Assembly (NCBI GenBank): GCA_005789375.1 | Contig: SXXZ01000203.1 | Coordinates: 1 to 14,828 of the forward strand | Origin: Verrucomicrobiales bacterium | GTDB taxonomy: Bacteria; Verrucomicrobiota; Verrucomicrobiae; Limisphaerales; UBA9464 | DNA length: 14,828 nt | Direction: 5' to 3' | Shown here: piece after piece, positions 1 to 8,517 of the stretch | Numbering within the stretch: the first letter of the stretch is position 1 | How the letters are laid out: the number at the start of each line of letters is the position of its first letter | The notes under the pieces: model-generated | The model's input: the letters and a program-made list of their open reading frames with translations, nothing else | What the model was told of the DNA's origin: nothing | Databases searched by the model: none | Made by a program: the position numbers and the translations under genes

Positions 1-972
1 CATGGGTAGTTTGCGCTGAATAAAGAGGGACTCCAGTGAGGCTCGATAACTGGGGGTTGAGCCATCGAGGAGTGCCGCCTTATGGAACTGCTCGGTCGCC
101 TGCTCCAGCTTGCCGTGGGCTCGGTACAGCTGACCCGCTCCAGCGAAGGTTCGGGCCACCGTTTCCCGAACAAAGCCCACGCCGGAAAGGGAGTCGGGTT
201 GAATACTGCTCTCACTTAGGGATTTTCGATCAGATCCCTCTAAACGAACGAATTCTTTGCGATAGCGGTCTGCATCGTCGCTCAAACCGAGGCGCGTGCA
301 GGCGGTAAAAAGCCCAAAAAACGCCTGGGTGTGGTCCGGGATTTGTTGGATGACCTCCTGGAAGCACTCGCGGGCCTTCGCAAAAGCCCCGGCCTGAAGG
401 TAGGATTGTCCGAGCAGGAAACGGCTTTCACCCGGCGCGTCCGGTCGTTGGACCGCCTGCTGAAGGGTGGTTTGAGCTTCCTCAGTTTTCCCAAGGTCGA
501 GTTGGGCACGTCCCAGCCGATTTAATAAGTCGGCGTTGGGAGACCCTCGTTTCAATGCCTCCTGAAACAAACGGACGCTCTCGTCGATCTGACCTTTGTC
601 GTAGGCAATCCGAGCTTGAATCTCGTAAACGTCTGCCTGATTGGGGTTAAGCTCGATGCAATGCCGGAGATGCCGGAGTGCTTCATCGGCCTGACCGATA
701 TTGAAGTGGGCCGAGCCCAGGAGAGCGTAAACCAACGGATCGCTGGGATACTGGGTGGCCAAAGCATTGGCGACCGCAACGGCATCCCGTTTTAGGGTGG
801 CTGTTTCTATTTCAGGCTCGGGCTTCGCAGTGGGTCCCTTGGCTAGGCTGTTGGTCGGGGAAGCGCCGAGGATGAGAGTCAAACCGATGCTCAGGACGGG
901 TGCAATCCACGCTGAAAGCACCCTCGCCCCGAAAGGTTTCCGCAAGTTAGGTCTGGCGAGCGCCAAGGGCAT
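1..972 (-). CDS. Exported tetratricopeptide-repeat protein, partial (C-terminus beyond left edge)
   Basis: This reading frame stays open from an ATG at 972 to the window edge, giving 324 residues with no stop, so the C-terminus is missing. An in-frame TGA lies directly before the ATG, which fixes the start at or after that point. Residues 1-43 look like an export signal: a basic stretch (ARPNLRKPFGAR), then a hydrophobic core (WIAPVLSIGLTLILGAS). From about residue 78 to 245 there are five consecutive 34-residue TPR-like helix pairs, for example ALLGSAHFNIGQADEALRHL and LGRAQLDLGKTEEAQTTLQQ. After a less regular stretch, another unit lies near 270-303 (GAGQLYRAHGKLEQATEQFH). TPR arrays are protein-binding scaffolds, so this is probably a periplasmic or secreted adaptor. 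Its partner cannot be told from the visible part. It follows the CotH gene on the same strand after a 159-bp gap. Confidence 0.85.
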   Translation of the reverse strand, partial: MPLALARPNLRKPFGARVLSAWIAPVLSIGLTLILGASPTNSLAKGPTAKPEPEIETATLKRDAVAVANALATQYPSDPLVYALLGSAHFNIGQADEALRHLRHCIELNPNQADVYEIQARIAYDKGQIDESVRLFQEALKRGSPNADLLNRLGRAQLDLGKTEEAQTTLQQAVQRPDAPGESRFLLGQSYLQAGAFAKARECFQEVIQQIPDHTQAFFGLFTACTRLGLSDDADRYRKEFVRLEGSDRKSLSESSIQPDSLSGVGFVRETVARTFAGAGQLYRAHGKLEQATEQFHKAALLDGSTPSYRASLESLFIQRKLPM

Positions 973-1131
973 TCAAGTGGCGTGTTAGAAGGGCGGTGGT
1001 GACTTTATTAGCCTTCTGCGACCGACTAGCACCCGTCAAGGGAATTGCCTGCTCTCAGGCTGCGACGCAGGTACTTCGGCCGGCAGATTTAGAAGCGTGT
1101 CGATGCAAACAAAGACACCAGGAGGGGGGCT

Positions 1132-4100
1132 TCAGCGCAGACGGAGTCGCAGGCGGAAATATCTCTGAGCGTCGGTGCTGACAGGGACCGTCCAGCGGAG
1201 CGTTTCGAGGCCATCGCCAAAAACCGGAATTCCCGAACCACTGGTCATTGGGATGGGCTGCCACTGTTCCAGATTGCTAGACTGTTCCAAGAAGGCGTCG
1301 GCTCGGTCGGCCGACAGGGGATGGGCGAGGGACAGACTGATAGCACCGTCGCTCCCCAACCGGAAGGAGGAGCGATGCAGGGTGGGTTGGTCTTGGGGGT
1401 CGGTGTCGCTGGTTCCTTGGAAGTATTCCTCCAGAGCATTCCATCCGTCACCGTCGCCGTCGGTCGTTGGGGAACCGAGGAAAGGCCGGGAATCCGAGGT
1501 GCCGGGAGTGCCGCCGGTGACCGTACTAGGGCGCCATTGGGTTGCTTGGGCGGGGTCGCGGCCTTCGGTGGAGGTTCGCAAAGTGAGGGATGAGCCACGC
1601 CCGTCGGCTTCGGTGGGCCACGGCGGCGAATCGTCGTAGGAGGTGAGCACAATCAATCGGCCTGAGGGGGCCAGCAGACGCACGGTTCCACCGCCGTGGC
1701 TCAGGCGTCCGGAGAAGGGGGCGAGGACTCGAGGGAGTCGACCGTAGCGAGCCTGGAATGCCACGGGGTCGGCGATGAACACGGCCCGCTCGCCGGGTCT
1801 GAGGATGGCGCCACTCGGGACCACGGCGTCGATGTCGCCCGACAAGCGGCTCCCGCCGATCAAGGCCCAATGGTTCGTGCCCCGATGACTAATTTCGACG
1901 AAGGACTCGGCGTCGTTGGTGCTCGGGTGATAGTGAATCTCGCTGACCTCCAGGTCGGTCTCGGCAGCGACGGTTTCTGGGGTCAGAAAGAGTGCTTCGC
2001 TCCCAGCGGAGGCGCCTGAGCCAATGCGGCGTTGGGCTCGGATTCGCAAGGAATGTCCGAGGGAAAGGGGCTCTGTGTAGGCAAGGGCGGTGTGGGTGGG
2101 TTGGCCGTTTGAGGTCAGCGGATCCGAGCCGTCGGTGGTGTAGAAAAGGTCGGAGCCTCCGCTCAGGGTGATCCGGGTTCCGGTCGGTAACACACCGCCG
2201 GCAGGATTTAAGGTCACGGCCGGGGTTGGGATCGGTGTCTCGAGGCCGACCCGCCGGAAGCGGGCTAGGGCGATGGCGTGGATCCGGGGCCAATAGGTGG
2301 TCTTCATCCAGGCCATTTCGGTGATCCAGTCGCTGCGTTTGAGGGGCGTGGTCTGTCGGCTGTCGCCCCAGCGCGCCGACTCCGCGACGATGCTGCGGTC
2401 GATTTCGGCCTGGCGACGCTCCCAACGAGCGCTGTTTTGTAATGGGGTCAGCAGACCGAAGCCTTGCGTGAGTTCGGAGACGCGCGCGGCGAATCGGGCG
2501 CGAAAACGGGCGTTCTCGCGGAGCTTGGAGTAGAGGAAGGCGGGGGAATCCTTGGGTCCGCTGACCGACTCGAAGGCTTCGCCCGTGTAGGTCTTGGTTT
2601 CGGTCAGAGAGAGGTTCGAGATTTCTTGGTCCCAGGTGAAGAAGCGGAATCCGCCGCGGTTGCCATCGCGACTGCGGGCGCTCCACCAGTTGTGGTTCGG
2701 CCAATCAATGGCGCCCGAATAAATGTGGAGGATCATGTAGTCGATGAGGCTGTCCACCTCCAGATGGACCGGCATGGCTGGGTCGCGAGTGCCGTCACTC
2801 CGTCGACCCTGAAGTTTCCAATAGGCCGCATCGGAGCTGAACCCGGATGTAGCCAAGGTCATCATGGCGTCCCACGCCGTGCGATGGCCGCTCTCCACTT
2901 CACCGACATCCTTGATGATGTCGTAGTCGTCCGGACTTCCGCCGAAGTTTTCCGACAACCAGGCCGCTTCGGTTCGCTCGGCCAGATTGTATTGCCCCCA
3001 GTAAAGTCCGTTGAGAAACAGATGCACGTAGCGGCTGTGTCCGCAGGGCCAGCCCAGAGCCTGCTGGGTGTCTTTCATCCAGACATCCCGGAGGTAGGTG
3101 GCCTTCTTGCGGGTCCAAGGTGTGGCATCTTCGACGGCCCAACTATCGGTGGATGAGGCTCGCAAGGTGAGTTCGTCGAACGAGGTGACCCGGGTGTCGT
3201 TAAACAGCGGGAATCGGAGTCGGGAGGGGCCGTAATCGCGGGAGAAATTGAGGCGGAAACTGTGTTTACGCGCATGCCAGTGTTGTCGGCTCAGACCGCC
3301 GTGAATCCGCAGTCCGGCGTCGATCTGGAAGCCGGGTCGTGGGCTCGACTCAGAGCCTGCGGGCTCGAGCCACTCGGCCGACGCGGGTCGAACCCACTGC
3401 GACCCTTGGCTCGCGCTGTTGGGATAAATCCCGGTGGCGGCGTCGAACAGATCGTTCACGTCAGCGGTGATGCACACCGACGGCAAAGACCGGATTGCCT
3501 CGGCGATCCCGTAGCCCGGCGAAGTGGTCCGAATCACGTCGGGATCCATTTCGTAATCGGCCGGGACCGGTTGGCCGGGCATGGGGCCATAGGCGCCGTA
3601 GACGCCCCAAGTAGTCGGGTAGCCGGGCGGTTGCGCTGATTGGCGTTCGACTTGGTCGGCGAACAAATAGGTGTGGGTTTGGACCGGAGAGGGTTCCTGG
3701 TCGGCCGCAAAGGCCATCGCTCGGACGGGGCCGCTGCGGGAAACCAGGATCTCGACGGAGGCCACGCCGGAGGCAGGATCCGGATCGACCCGGGTGCCAT
3801 GGGTGGCGGTTGGCGTGCTGCCATCCAGGGTGTACTGCAGCCGTGCTCCCGGGGTGGAGCTCGTCAGGCCGATCCGGATGGGCCCGGAAAGGAATCCGCG
3901 CCCCTTGGAGAAGGTCGGTGCGCCGGTGAAGCCGGAGATGCCGGGGCCGTTGGGGTCACCCGGGCTGGGAGTTGTGAAGAAACGATGACCCAGAGACTGG
4001 CCCATGCGCAGTTCCGCCTGGATCAAGAAATCCGATCCCGCCGCTCGGTCGTTCAGCCCCTCGAGGGCCAAGAGATTAGGGCCGGTCTGTAGCGGCCATG

Positions 4101-5700
4101 GGGGTGATGCCGACAGGTGCCAGGTGACCCGTCGCAGTCCCTCGGCTTTCGAGCGGGACCGCTGGACCGGGACATTATCGCGAGCCACCTCGTGGCCATT
4201 AATCCATGCACGAATTCCATCGTCGTATCGCAAGTTCAGTTGCAGCCAGTCGGGAAGCCCCCCGCCAGGAATTGTGAATGGGATGCGCAAGCGGGCTTGT
4301 GGCGTCACGCCTTGCATCTCTCTCGCCAGGTCGGTTCGGATCCACGAGCGGTAACTGCCGATCGAGGTCGCCGGCAGGCCCGCGGCCAGGGCCTGGATGT
4401 CCGTGCCCGAAAGGGCTCCGGCCCAGATGGCTATCTCGTCGAGCTTGCCCGGGTAGGAACCACTGCCGTTGGCTCCACTGCCCAACCACAGCGATCGGAT
4501 CGCCGGGAGTGGGATCGCTCCCGCGCCGCTGTGCCATAGGATTCCATTTTGCCAAATCTCCTTTCGAGGCCCGTCCTTGAGGAAGACATAATGGTTCCAT
4601 TGGCCGCGCCAGCGGGAGGAGTCCAGTTCCTGGCGCGAGATACGGGTGTCGCCGGCACAGCATCCGGAGGTGTCGAAGTAGATGACGTTGTCGGACCAAG
4701 GCAGGTGGACCTGGATGCTGCGCGAATCGCTGGAACCCGCTCCGCTGTCGAACCAGAACACACTGTGGCTCATCGGGAGCTTCGCCCCCCCGAAGGTCCA
4801 CAAACTGATCGTCACGCGGTCTCGGGCCTGCAGCAGGTCGAAGGCCCCTTGGGCCGCGGCGTCCACCCGGACGGAGGCTCCAGTGCCGCCCGAACCCAAG
4901 TCCAAGGCCCGGTCGCCAGGCTTACCGGATCGTCCACCGCCCGAGGCGGTGAACCCGGCCGGGCCGATGAGTGTTCCATGGGCCTTGCGCCCGCTGGAGT
5001 CGAAGGCGGTCCGCCCTTGCGAGATGTCGTTGAACGTCCAGTAACCCAGCAAGGTCTCGCCAAGATCTTCAGACAAGTCGTCGTAGCCGACGGCGGCGGT
5101 GGCGGGTAACCAACCGGAGTCATCGAAGGGCTCTTGGATACCGTTCCAATCGACGTCGTTGGCGGGGGGCGAAGGAAGGCTCAGTCGGGAAGCTCTCGAA
5201 TCCTCTACCCGCAGTACCGCTGTTTCCCGAAGCCCGGTACCGAAGGAGACATCCGGACGCTGCGGTGGATAGCTGGGGGTGAAGGCCGTGGTCGGGGTAT
5301 TACCTGTGGGCGGAAATAGGGCGAGGTATTCGCCATTGGCGTTGAGGTTGAAATTGGAGTGCAACGGTCGCCCGGCAATGGCGCGGTTTTTGCCTGAGGC
5401 GAAGACCAACAGACGCCCCCCACCCTGCAACACCACCCCTTCCGGAAAACGCCATTGTCCCGAGGTGTTCGCTCGATCGCTCAGACGCCAACCGGCGAGA
5501 TTCAAAGCCTCTGGCCTCGGGTTGCTGATTTCGATCCAGTCGGAGGTGTCGCCGTCTTCGTCGCGCAGTCCGGTGGCGTTATCGGCGAGGAATTCTGAAA
5601 GAACCGCCTGGGTGCGTGCAGTGAAGGTCCACCCGCTCACTAGGCCAACCAAGACAATGCGGCCGAGTCGCAACAGAACTCCTGGGACAAAGGGGCGCAT
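1132..5700 (-). CDS. Large secreted CotH-kinase protein with lamin-tail, LamG and chitobiase-like domains
   Basis: The protein has 1522 residues, far longer than stand-alone CotH. Residues 1-32 form a signal peptide. The order then is: lamin-tail domain (about 33-155); LamG/concanavalin-like lectin domain (about 215-440, starting LLGYWTFND); a beta-sandwich region (about 465-565, with DDGIRAWINGHEVARDN); a chitobiase/Fn3-like module (about 600-680, with LQYTLDGSTPT); the CotH domain (about 740-1080); a second chitobiase-like segment (about 1190-1235); and a second lamin-tail domain (about 1250-1365). The tail carries DGDGDGWNALEEYFQGT near 1412, a calcium-binding-type motif common at the ends of verrucomicrobial secreted proteins. 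CotH family hallmarks are present: YWGQYNLAERTE at 900-911, D999 and N1004 in DWPNHNWW, and WDQE with D1024. CotH proteins are atypical secreted protein kinases. Lamin-tail and LamG modules suggest binding to surfaces or glycans. The substrate is unknown. Confidence 0.88.
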   Translation of the reverse strand: MRPFVPGVLLRLGRIVLVGLVSGWTFTARTQAVLSEFLADNATGLRDEDGDTSDWIEISNPRPEALNLAGWRLSDRANTSGQWRFPEGVVLQGGGRLLVFASGKNRAIAGRPLHSNFNLNANGEYLALFPPTGNTPTTAFTPSYPPQRPDVSFGTGLRETAVLRVEDSRASRLSLPSPPANDVDWNGIQEPFDDSGWLPATAAVGYDDLSEDLGETLLGYWTFNDISQGRTAFDSSGRKAHGTLIGPAGFTASGGGRSGKPGDRALDLGSGGTGASVRVDAAAQGAFDLLQARDRVTISLWTFGGAKLPMSHSVFWFDSGAGSSDSRSIQVHLPWSDNVIYFDTSGCCAGDTRISRQELDSSRWRGQWNHYVFLKDGPRKEIWQNGILWHSGAGAIPLPAIRSLWLGSGANGSGSYPGKLDEIAIWAGALSGTDIQALAAGLPATSIGSYRSWIRTDLAREMQGVTPQARLRIPFTIPGGGLPDWLQLNLRYDDGIRAWINGHEVARDNVPVQRSRSKAEGLRRVTWHLSASPPWPLQTGPNLLALEGLNDRAAGSDFLIQAELRMGQSLGHRFFTTPSPGDPNGPGISGFTGAPTFSKGRGFLSGPIRIGLTSSTPGARLQYTLDGSTPTATHGTRVDPDPASGVASVEILVSRSGPVRAMAFAADQEPSPVQTHTYLFADQVERQSAQPPGYPTTWGVYGAYGPMPGQPVPADYEMDPDVIRTTSPGYGIAEAIRSLPSVCITADVNDLFDAATGIYPNSASQGSQWVRPASAEWLEPAGSESSPRPGFQIDAGLRIHGGLSRQHWHARKHSFRLNFSRDYGPSRLRFPLFNDTRVTSFDELTLRASSTDSWAVEDATPWTRKKATYLRDVWMKDTQQALGWPCGHSRYVHLFLNGLYWGQYNLAERTEAAWLSENFGGSPDDYDIIKDVGEVESGHRTAWDAMMTLATSGFSSDAAYWKLQGRRSDGTRDPAMPVHLEVDSLIDYMILHIYSGAIDWPNHNWWSARSRDGNRGGFRFFTWDQEISNLSLTETKTYTGEAFESVSGPKDSPAFLYSKLRENARFRARFAARVSELTQGFGLLTPLQNSARWERRQAEIDRSIVAESARWGDSRQTTPLKRSDWITEMAWMKTTYWPRIHAIALARFRRVGLETPIPTPAVTLNPAGGVLPTGTRITLSGGSDLFYTTDGSDPLTSNGQPTHTALAYTEPLSLGHSLRIRAQRRIGSGASAGSEALFLTPETVAAETDLEVSEIHYHPSTNDAESFVEISHRGTNHWALIGGSRLSGDIDAVVPSGAILRPGERAVFIADPVAFQARYGRLPRVLAPFSGRLSHGGGTVRLLAPSGRLIVLTSYDDSPPWPTEADGRGSSLTLRTSTEGRDPAQATQWRPSTVTGGTPGTSDSRPFLGSPTTDGDGDGWNALEEYFQGTSDTDPQDQPTLHRSSFRLGSDGAISLSLAHPLSADRADAFLEQSSNLEQWQPIPMTSGSGIPVFGDGLETLRWTVPVSTDAQRYFRLRLRLR

Positions 5701-5777
5701 GGCTGTCTGGGTACTCTACCGAGAGCTCGGCATGATGTCTTGCCCCAACCGGAGTGAAGCGCCATGAACTGGAAATC

Positions 5778-5793
5778 AGCCCGTTATCGGGCC
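5778..5793 (-). terminator. GC hairpin overlapping the stop codon of the DUF3050 gene
   Basis: In the minus-strand transcript a stem of five G-C pairs plus one G-U closes a four-base loop (AUAA) that contains the TAA stop of the upstream gene. It is followed by GATTTCC, so the U-tract is very short. It may slow or partly end transcription before the CotH gene 83 bp further on, but intrinsic termination is not certain. Confidence 0.3.
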
Positions 5794-6560
5794 GGCGGAA
5801 GAGCGGCCAGAATGGCATCCCAGAAGTGGATCCGTTCTTCGATGGCAGCCGAGGCGGCGGCTGCGGCTTCCTCCCACTTTCGGGGATCCTCTCCGCACAG
5901 TCGTTCCATCATCTGACGAGCCAGTTGCCCGTGATGACCTCCGTCGAGTGCGATGTGCCGCTCCAAGTAATAGCGCAATAGCCCGAACTGAGACTCGCCA
6001 GAACTGACCAGCGAGGTGACCAAGGGTAGAAACATCTCCGGGATCACATCTTCGCGTCCGTAAGTGAAGGCGGCGGCCGTCTCATGAATTTGGCCGGTGC
6101 AGGCGAGCTTTAAGGTGAACCCCGTGAATTGGCGGACTCCGGGCGGCAGACCGGGTTTTGCGAGGACCGACTCCGGGGATTCGCCGGCCTGGATGGCTCC
6201 GAGAAAAGTATCGATGGCCGAAGTGTCGGCGCCCGCCTCCCGCATGGCCCGGTGATAAAGTTCGAAGTGGCTGGAGCGCCTGCCCTCTGGTCCGAGGTCG
6301 GATTCTTCGCCGCAGACAATTTCGTTGATGAGGAATCGAACTTCCGGATTTCCCACGGGCATCCAGGGAAGAGTCACACAAGTCAGGTCCCGTTGCAGAC
6401 GCTTGAGCAACGACATGAAATCCCAGACAGCAAAGACATGGGACTCGAGGAAGGTGCGAATCGCAGCCGGTCGGTCCACACGCTGGTAGATCGGGTGCTG
6501 TAGCAAACGCAGGCGCACCGCTTCCGTCCTAGAGTGAATGATGTCAGGATGAGTCTCCAT
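5784..6560 (-). CDS. DUF3050 family protein, haem-oxygenase-like fold, possible diiron oxidase
   Basis: The 258-residue product matches the DUF3050 family over its full length. Recognisable blocks are HVFAVWDFMSLLKRLQRDLT (41-60), INEIVCGEESD (78-88), HFELYHRAM (98-106) and RYYLERHIALDGGHHGQLA (196-214). The predicted fold is all-helical and haem-oxygenase-like; there is no signal peptide, so it should be cytoplasmic. Residues that could bind metal are E39 and H41, E80/E85/E86, the pair E100-x2-H103, E160, and the triplet H202-x3-D206-x2-H209. This arrangement resembles the site of haem-oxygenase-like diiron oxidases. The family has no firmly established reaction that I know of, so the enzyme call is inference. 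The gene lies between a probable terminator and the CotH gene. The ATG at 6560 lacks a clear ribosome-binding site. Confidence 0.82.
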   Translation of the reverse strand: METHPDIIHSRTEAVRLRLLQHPIYQRVDRPAAIRTFLESHVFAVWDFMSLLKRLQRDLTCVTLPWMPVGNPEVRFLINEIVCGEESDLGPEGRRSSHFELYHRAMREAGADTSAIDTFLGAIQAGESPESVLAKPGLPPGVRQFTGFTLKLACTGQIHETAAAFTYGREDVIPEMFLPLVTSLVSSGESQFGLLRYYLERHIALDGGHHGQLARQMMERLCGEDPRKWEEAAAAASAAIEERIHFWDAILAALPPAR

Positions 6561-6618
6561 GAATGATGCGAACAGCTAAACCAATGCCTCGAAAGTTCAC
6601 CCGGGTCAATGCGGTGGA

Positions 6619-6645
6619 GAAAAACGGTCAACGAAGGACCGTGTT
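6619..6645 (-). terminator. Probable intrinsic terminator downstream of the serine hydrolase gene
   Basis: Read on the minus strand, ACGGTC and GACCGT pair across a seven-base loop (CTTCGTT), and the second arm runs straight into four further T residues. Flanking A and T residues can lengthen the stem with one mismatch. It lies about 250 bases after the hydrolase stop and about 60 bases before the DUF3050 start, so it would separate these two transcripts. The stem is short, hence moderate confidence. Confidence 0.45.
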
Positions 6646-6666
6646 GGACTCAGTCGTTGGGGCGGT

Positions 6667-6888
6667 CCGTGTCTGCGGTGGGCCTGCTCTGCGATGTTCC
6701 ATGTCTGCGGACGTGGCGCTTTCGGAGAAATCGCCTTACCTCGGAGGTGCGTGGGTGAGGTGGATTTTTGGGAGGACTCTCTGCTGTGGCTGGATGAGCT
6801 TCCGAGGTAGGGACCGATCTCCGAGCGGTCCGGCGCCGCAGACGTGGGTGTTTTCGGAGAAATCGCCCAATCACGGAAGTGTTCTGGG
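6667..6888. repeat. Structured noncoding repeat cluster with two direct copies and inverted arms
   Basis: Two direct copies share the 15-base core TTCGGAGAAATCGCC (6721-6735 and 6853-6867). Both are preceded at a nearly equal distance by GACGTGG (from 6710 and 6841) and followed by a related CGGAgGTG/CGGAaGTG stretch, so each copy spans about 45 bases. Between them lies an inverted pair, TACCTCGGA (6737-6745) and TCCGAGGTA (6801-6809). The motif GTCTGCGG occurs at 6671 and 6703 and inverted at 6837, and 6699-6716 is itself a near-palindrome. The minus strand reads open for some 45 codons from copy B (starting GDFSENTHVCG), then stops just before copy A restarts the same GDFSE. This looks like a small dispersed or nonautonomous element rather than a gene. 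Confidence 0.5.
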
Positions 6889-6897
6889 AATGCTCAG

Positions 6898-8427
6898 TCA
6901 GCGGTGGCCTTGGATGGATGCACCCGGCGATCCCCCGAACCGTACTTGGGAGCGGGGAGTGAGAGTCAGATCCTGATCGGTGAACTTCAGGGTGTAGGTC
7001 GTTTGGAAGGGGGTGCCGCGGGCACAGATCTTAACGGTCCACGTGTCGTCCGAGGTCCACGCAGCGCTGGCACCGAGGGCTTCATCCCCGAAAGAGCCGA
7101 TGGTCCCGCGCGGGGCGTCGCCCAAATGGCCATGGCCGGTCATCCAGCGGGCATGACCGCAGCGCAGCGACTCTGTCTTGCCAGAAAAAGTGCGGGTCAA
7201 GAGCCACCCCTCGGGCCCGGAGGTCTCCAGGGTGAGCGATTCGAGGCCACTGTCATTGGTCCCGAATCGGAAGGTCTTGCCCAGCACGGTCGCCGCGACG
7301 GGTGAGGTGGTGCCGCCCGAGGGCAGGCGCACCTGAAGGCCGAGCAAGCGACGCTCGAGGCGTTCCCGGGCAGGGGCATCGCTTTTAAGAGGGCCCTTGT
7401 GGAAGGCCGGCAGCAGGGTGTTCCAGAGTTGGTTGAGCAGGCCCGCCATGTCGCCGACGCCGCTGGTGACCGCGATGACCGCATCCTGTTCCGGCAAGAC
7501 AATGCAGAACTGACCAAAAGCCCCGTCGCCGCGGAAGGCCCCATGCCGACAGCGCCAGAACTGGTAGCCGTAGCCATGTTCCCAATCGCTTTCCGGGTTG
7601 CTGCCGTTGGACATTTGCCGAGACGTCGCGGTGCGGACCCAGTCGGCGTCGATCCGTTGTCGGCCCTCCCACTTCCCGCCTTGCAAGTAAAGTTGCCCGA
7701 ACTTGGCGATGTCTTCAGTGCGCAGTCGCAAGCCATAGCCGCCCAAACTAATTCCCTGGGAATTAGTGTCCCAACGCGCCCCGGTAATACCCAAGGGAGC
7801 AAAGAGGCGCGGTTGTAAGTATTCGAGCGTCGTCAGCCCGCTGACCTTCTGGACCAGGGCGGACTGCATGAAGGTGGCCGGCGTATTGTATTTGAAATGG
7901 GTGCCCGGCTTGTGGGGAACCGGTTGAGCCAAGAAAGACCGTGCGGAAATCTGACCGGGAGCGATTGCAGGCTCGTCTTGATGCCCGGTGCTCATGGTTA
8001 GGAGGTCCCGGACCCTCATGCTCTGGAGGTTGGCGCTGGGTTTTTCTGGGCCCTCCGATCCCAAGTGCTTCAGCACGAGATCATCCACCCGCAGCAATCC
8101 CTCTCCAACCGCCAGGCCGACCGCGGTCGAGGTGAAGCTCTTACTCAGCGAATACAGCTCGTGCGGGGTTTCCGCGTCATACGGGCCCCACCAACCCTCG
8201 GCCACCACATGCCCGTGTCGGACAATCATGAGGCTGTGCACCTGTTCCACCTGGTCGAGGGTCTCGATGGCCGACAGCAGCGCGGCCGAAGAAACCCCCT
8301 GACGCTCCGGAGTGCTGCGCGGCAGGTGGGCCGTAGCGGCCTGAAGGCTGGGGCCCGAGTGGAGAATCCAGGCGACCGTTGCGACCGCCCAGGCCTGAAA
8401 CACTCGGCTGACTTGGGGTTTTTTCAT
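6898..8427 (-). CDS. Exported serine hydrolase, beta-lactamase/AmpC-EstB fold
   Basis: I place the start at the ATG at 8427, giving 509 residues, because the product then begins with a clear signal peptide (MKKPQVSRVFQAWAVATVAW, cleavage near residue 31). The open frame extends 66 codons further upstream, but that stretch is antisense to the kinase fragment and has no domain character. The N-terminal 340 residues match the class C beta-lactamase / penicillin-binding-protein-like esterase family (COG1680): S93-x-x-K96 in LYSLSKSF supplies the nucleophile and base, Y180-N181-T182 in HFKYNTPATF fits the second motif, and GDGAFGQ (300-306) lies where the third is expected. A 150-residue C-terminal beta-rich region of unknown role follows. 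It probably cleaves an ester or amide, or a peptidoglycan or cell-wall peptide, outside the cytoplasm; the substrate cannot be read from the sequence. Confidence 0.87.
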   Translation of the reverse strand: MKKPQVSRVFQAWAVATVAWILHSGPSLQAATAHLPRSTPERQGVSSAALLSAIETLDQVEQVHSLMIVRHGHVVAEGWWGPYDAETPHELYSLSKSFTSTAVGLAVGEGLLRVDDLVLKHLGSEGPEKPSANLQSMRVRDLLTMSTGHQDEPAIAPGQISARSFLAQPVPHKPGTHFKYNTPATFMQSALVQKVSGLTTLEYLQPRLFAPLGITGARWDTNSQGISLGGYGLRLRTEDIAKFGQLYLQGGKWEGRQRIDADWVRTATSRQMSNGSNPESDWEHGYGYQFWRCRHGAFRGDGAFGQFCIVLPEQDAVIAVTSGVGDMAGLLNQLWNTLLPAFHKGPLKSDAPARERLERRLLGLQVRLPSGGTTSPVAATVLGKTFRFGTNDSGLESLTLETSGPEGWLLTRTFSGKTESLRCGHARWMTGHGHLGDAPRGTIGSFGDEALGASAAWTSDDTWTVKICARGTPFQTTYTLKFTDQDLTLTPRSQVRFGGSPGASIQGHR

Positions 8428-8517
8428 ACCTGAGGGTGGTCTTGAACCGATTCCATCGACAAGAACGGTCCGTGTTCCCAATTCTCGAGTTCGAAGCACA
8501 AAAGTTTCAACAGAGGG

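Noticed and set aside
1005..1039. Promoter-like TTGACG and TAATAA on the minus strand before the TPR gene
   Set aside because: The two boxes are 23 bp apart, outside the normal sigma-70 spacing.
1047..1060. GCCTG-CTCT-CAGGC hairpin after the CotH gene
   Set aside because: A five-base stem without a T-run on either side is too weak to call a terminator.
1889..3156. Long frames of 230 and 271 codons within the CotH gene
   Set aside because: Both overlap continuous CotH coding sequence with clear domains; their own products are Arg/Pro-rich or featureless.
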